The notes under the pieces: generated by a model
The model's database searches: none
Told to the model about the DNA's origin: nothing
What the model saw: the letters and a program-made list of their open reading frames with translations, nothing else
Shown here: piece after piece, positions 62,870 to 64,000 of the stretch
How the letters are laid out: each line of letters begins with the position of its first letter
How positions within the stretch are numbered: the first letter of the stretch is position 1
Origin: CALZKI01 sp045124055
GTDB lineage: Bacteria > Bacillota > Clostridia > Lachnospirales > Lachnospiraceae
Reading direction: 5' to 3'
DNA length: 64,000 nt
NCBI GenBank assembly: GCA_045124055.1
Contig: JBGVKZ010000011.1
Coordinates: 186,001-250,000 of the forward strand
Position numbers and translations under genes: made by a program

Positions 62870-62896
62870 AAATCAATATTTTACGGAGGAAAGTGT

Positions 62897-63568
62897 ATGT
62901 TAATATTAGACGTACCATATCAAGAAAAAGATGAAGCAAAAAGACTAGGAGCCAGATGGAATACTGAAATTAAAAAGTGGTATGTAGAGAAGAAAGAAGA
63001 TTATTACAAATTTGCGAAATGGGTATTACCTTATGGAGATATAGTTGTTTGCGATTCGTTGTATATCATTGAAGGTAAAAGGAAATGTTTCAAGTGTAAG
63101 ACAGATACGAGAGTTGTTTGTTTTGCTATAGCAAATTATGCTTGTTTAGATTTTCTTAAATATTATAAAGAGGGTGATGAAGAATATAAAGAATATATGG
63201 AGTATTTATCACAAGAAATTAATTGTGATGAGATACAAATTATAGACTATATTGAACCTATGCCTAAAGCATTCCTAGGATACATACAAGATAAATATAA
63301 TTATAAAATGAGATATTCAAAGACAACACACGAAAGTCGATATAGTAATTGTTGTGATAATTGTGATGTTTTGCAGGGGGATTTTTTCCTGTTTGATGAA
63401 GTAGATAGTCCTTTTTTTATTGATTCAATAGAAAAAGCAAAAGCATTAAAAGTTTATAAAGTGAAATTAAAAACAGATATAATTATCAGTGGAGATATTG
63501 GATGGAATTTAGAAGCAGCTATGTTAAAACAATATGCTGATATTATTCCATTGGATATCGAGTGTTAA
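62897..63568 (+). CDS. DUF5710-domain protein with cysteine clusters, copy 2
   Basis: A 223-residue paralogue of the gene 27 bp upstream. The N-terminal DUF5710-type module is nearly the same, with an exact 72-bp match. The rest is clearly diverged but keeps the same frame of motifs: CFKCKTDTR, IEPMPKAFL, SRYSNCCDNC, FFIDSIEKAKALK and a C terminus ending ADIIPLDIEC. GGAGGAAAG precedes the ATG. The shared ends and the variable middle suggest two variants of one functional unit, perhaps with different targets. No function is known to me. Confidence 0.7.
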   Translation: MLILDVPYQEKDEAKRLGARWNTEIKKWYVEKKEDYYKFAKWVLPYGDIVVCDSLYIIEGKRKCFKCKTDTRVVCFAIANYACLDFLKYYKEGDEEYKEYMEYLSQEINCDEIQIIDYIEPMPKAFLGYIQDKYNYKMRYSKTTHESRYSNCCDNCDVLQGDFFLFDEVDSPFFIDSIEKAKALKVYKVKLKTDIIISGDIGWNLEAAMLKQYADIIPLDIEC

Positions 63569-63572
63569 ACTC

Positions 63573-63609
63573 ATAAAGCCAAGACTTAAATTGTAAGTCT
63601 TGGCTTTAT
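63573..63609. terminator. Strong bidirectional terminator
   Basis: ATAAAGCCAAGACTTA (63573-63588) pairs perfectly over 16 bp with TAAGTCTTGGCTTTAT (63594-63609). It separates the + strand DUF5710 genes from the minus-strand XRE gene and can stop transcription from both sides. Confidence 0.9.
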
Positions 63610-63610
63610 T

Positions 63611-63835
63611 TTATAAGTCTTTTCTTAATAAATCATATACTTCTAATTTATAGTAGCCTGCTATTTTTTCTAATAATTCAAAATTGAATCGACAGTGTCT
63701 GTCCGGGTTCTCAATCCGATAATAGAAAGAGTGGTCAATTCCAACTTTGGTTGAAAAGGAGCAGGCATTTAATCCTTGTGCTTCTCGCAATTTTCTCAAA
63801 TTTGATTTAAGAATTTGTTCTGTTTTGGTAATCAT
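63611..63835 (-). CDS. XRE family DNA-binding regulator
   Basis: A 74-residue helix-turn-helix protein of the Cro/C1 type (LRKLREAQGLNACSFSTK, DHSFYYRIENP, LEKIAGYYKLEVYDLL). A GAAGGGAG ribosome site precedes the ATG on the minus strand. It is smaller than a phage repressor and has no extra domain, as in regulators of element genes or antitoxins. The gene at its 5' side, cut by the window edge, ends 17 bp upstream, so both are likely in one transcript. Confidence 0.82.
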   Translation of the reverse strand: MITKTEQILKSNLRKLREAQGLNACSFSTKVGIDHSFYYRIENPDRHCRFNFELLEKIAGYYKLEVYDLLRKDL

Positions 63836-63852
63836 ATATGTATACTCCCTTC

Positions 63853-64000
63853 TTAACTCTTAATAATTACAAAATCATAACCAGATTCATAATAGTAAGT
63901 TACTTGGATTTCGAGATTTTGTAGAGGGTTGATATATATATGAAATCTACTATATTCGTCTGTTGATTCCATGGTTGATGTTAAAATATAGCAACTTTCA
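63853..64000 (-). CDS. C-terminal part of an unknown gene, cut by the window edge
   Basis: On the minus strand one frame is open from the window edge to a TAA at 63853-63855 (49 codons). The encoded end (...YINPLQNLEIQVTYYYE...FVIIKS) looks like two beta strands. The stop lies 17 bp before the XRE start, which fits a two-gene operon. Nothing more can be said about its identity. Confidence 0.4.
   Translation of the reverse strand, partial: ESCYILTSTMESTDEYSRFHIYINPLQNLEIQVTYYYESGYDFVIIKS

Larger units (their letters stand above)
57980..64000. mobile_element. Left part of an integrated genetic element
   Basis: From the point where the deacetylase frame is broken, gene content changes to an AEP-type replication protein, a VapD-like RNase, a toxin-antitoxin-like pair, tandem small paralogues and an XRE regulator, with visibly more AT-rich sequence and unusual intergenic regions. 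No integrase, recombinase or relaxase is seen inside the window, so the type (plasmid-derived element, ICE, phage) is open. The left boundary is approximate. Confidence 0.6.

Noticed and set aside
1..64000. tRNA or rRNA genes
   Set aside because: I saw no cloverleaf sequence with conserved T-loop motif and no rRNA-like stretch; the element does not border a tRNA gene in this window.

Overview
The window (about 36-37% G+C by eye) looks like a Clostridia chromosome, most likely Lachnospiraceae. The reasons are AT-rich genes with strong AGGAGG-type ribosome binding sites, a Csp-like S8 protease, an LCP ligase, GH25 lysozymes with Big2 domains and Rrf2/MATE/GGDEF neighbours. I cannot name a genus. 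About 57 kb is chromosomal and the last 6 kb is the left part of an inserted element.

Region 1 (1-20689) is a surface-glycan cluster read on the + strand. It holds pseudaminic-acid genes (pseF, a pseI fused to a formyltransferase domain, pseG), a GT52-like transferase as candidate nonulosonyltransferase, a PglK-like ABC flippase, several GT2 enzymes, polytopic GT-C/GtrII-like proteins, a membrane O-acyltransferase, the aminotransferase wecE and several SGNH-hydrolase domains. Many genes overlap by 4-29 bp, so this is probably one or a few long transcripts. It ends at a hairpin facing two minus-strand genes (20732-22075), one of which is an SGNH protein that has lost its catalytic serine.

Region 2 (22225-45329) starts at a clear sigma-A-type promoter. 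It holds two membrane-anchored GH25 lysozymes, dTDP-sugar genes (rfbB, rfbA, rfbC; rfbD not seen), an ABC-2 polysaccharide exporter (wzm/wzt with a C-terminal cargo-type domain), a methyltransferase-kinase resembling the O-antigen chain terminator WbdD, multi-domain GT2 enzymes, a phosphoglucomutase, a polyprenyl-phosphate sugar phosphotransferase and an LCP ligase. Together these could make sugar nucleotides, prime on undecaprenyl phosphate, extend, cap and export a rhamnose-type or deoxy-amino-sugar glycan, and attach it to the wall.

Region 3 (45345-57658) is housekeeping and regulatory: glmS, an HtrA-like protease, clpX with a long acidic linker, a Csp-like subtilase, lspA, an Rrf2 regulator with four cysteines, a MATE exporter and a large GGDEF protein.

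Region 4 (about 57980-64000) begins inside a polysaccharide deacetylase gene cut off in its first catalytic motif. Cargo follows: a ribbon-helix-helix-like protein, an AEP-primase-like replication protein coupled to a small unknown protein and a VapD-like RNase, a two-gene toxin-antitoxin-like module (59-aa protein plus GNAT) with its own promoter and inverted-repeat operator, two tandem DUF5710-type proteins sharing an identical 72-bp block, and a minus-strand XRE regulator. The recombinase and right end lie outside the window.
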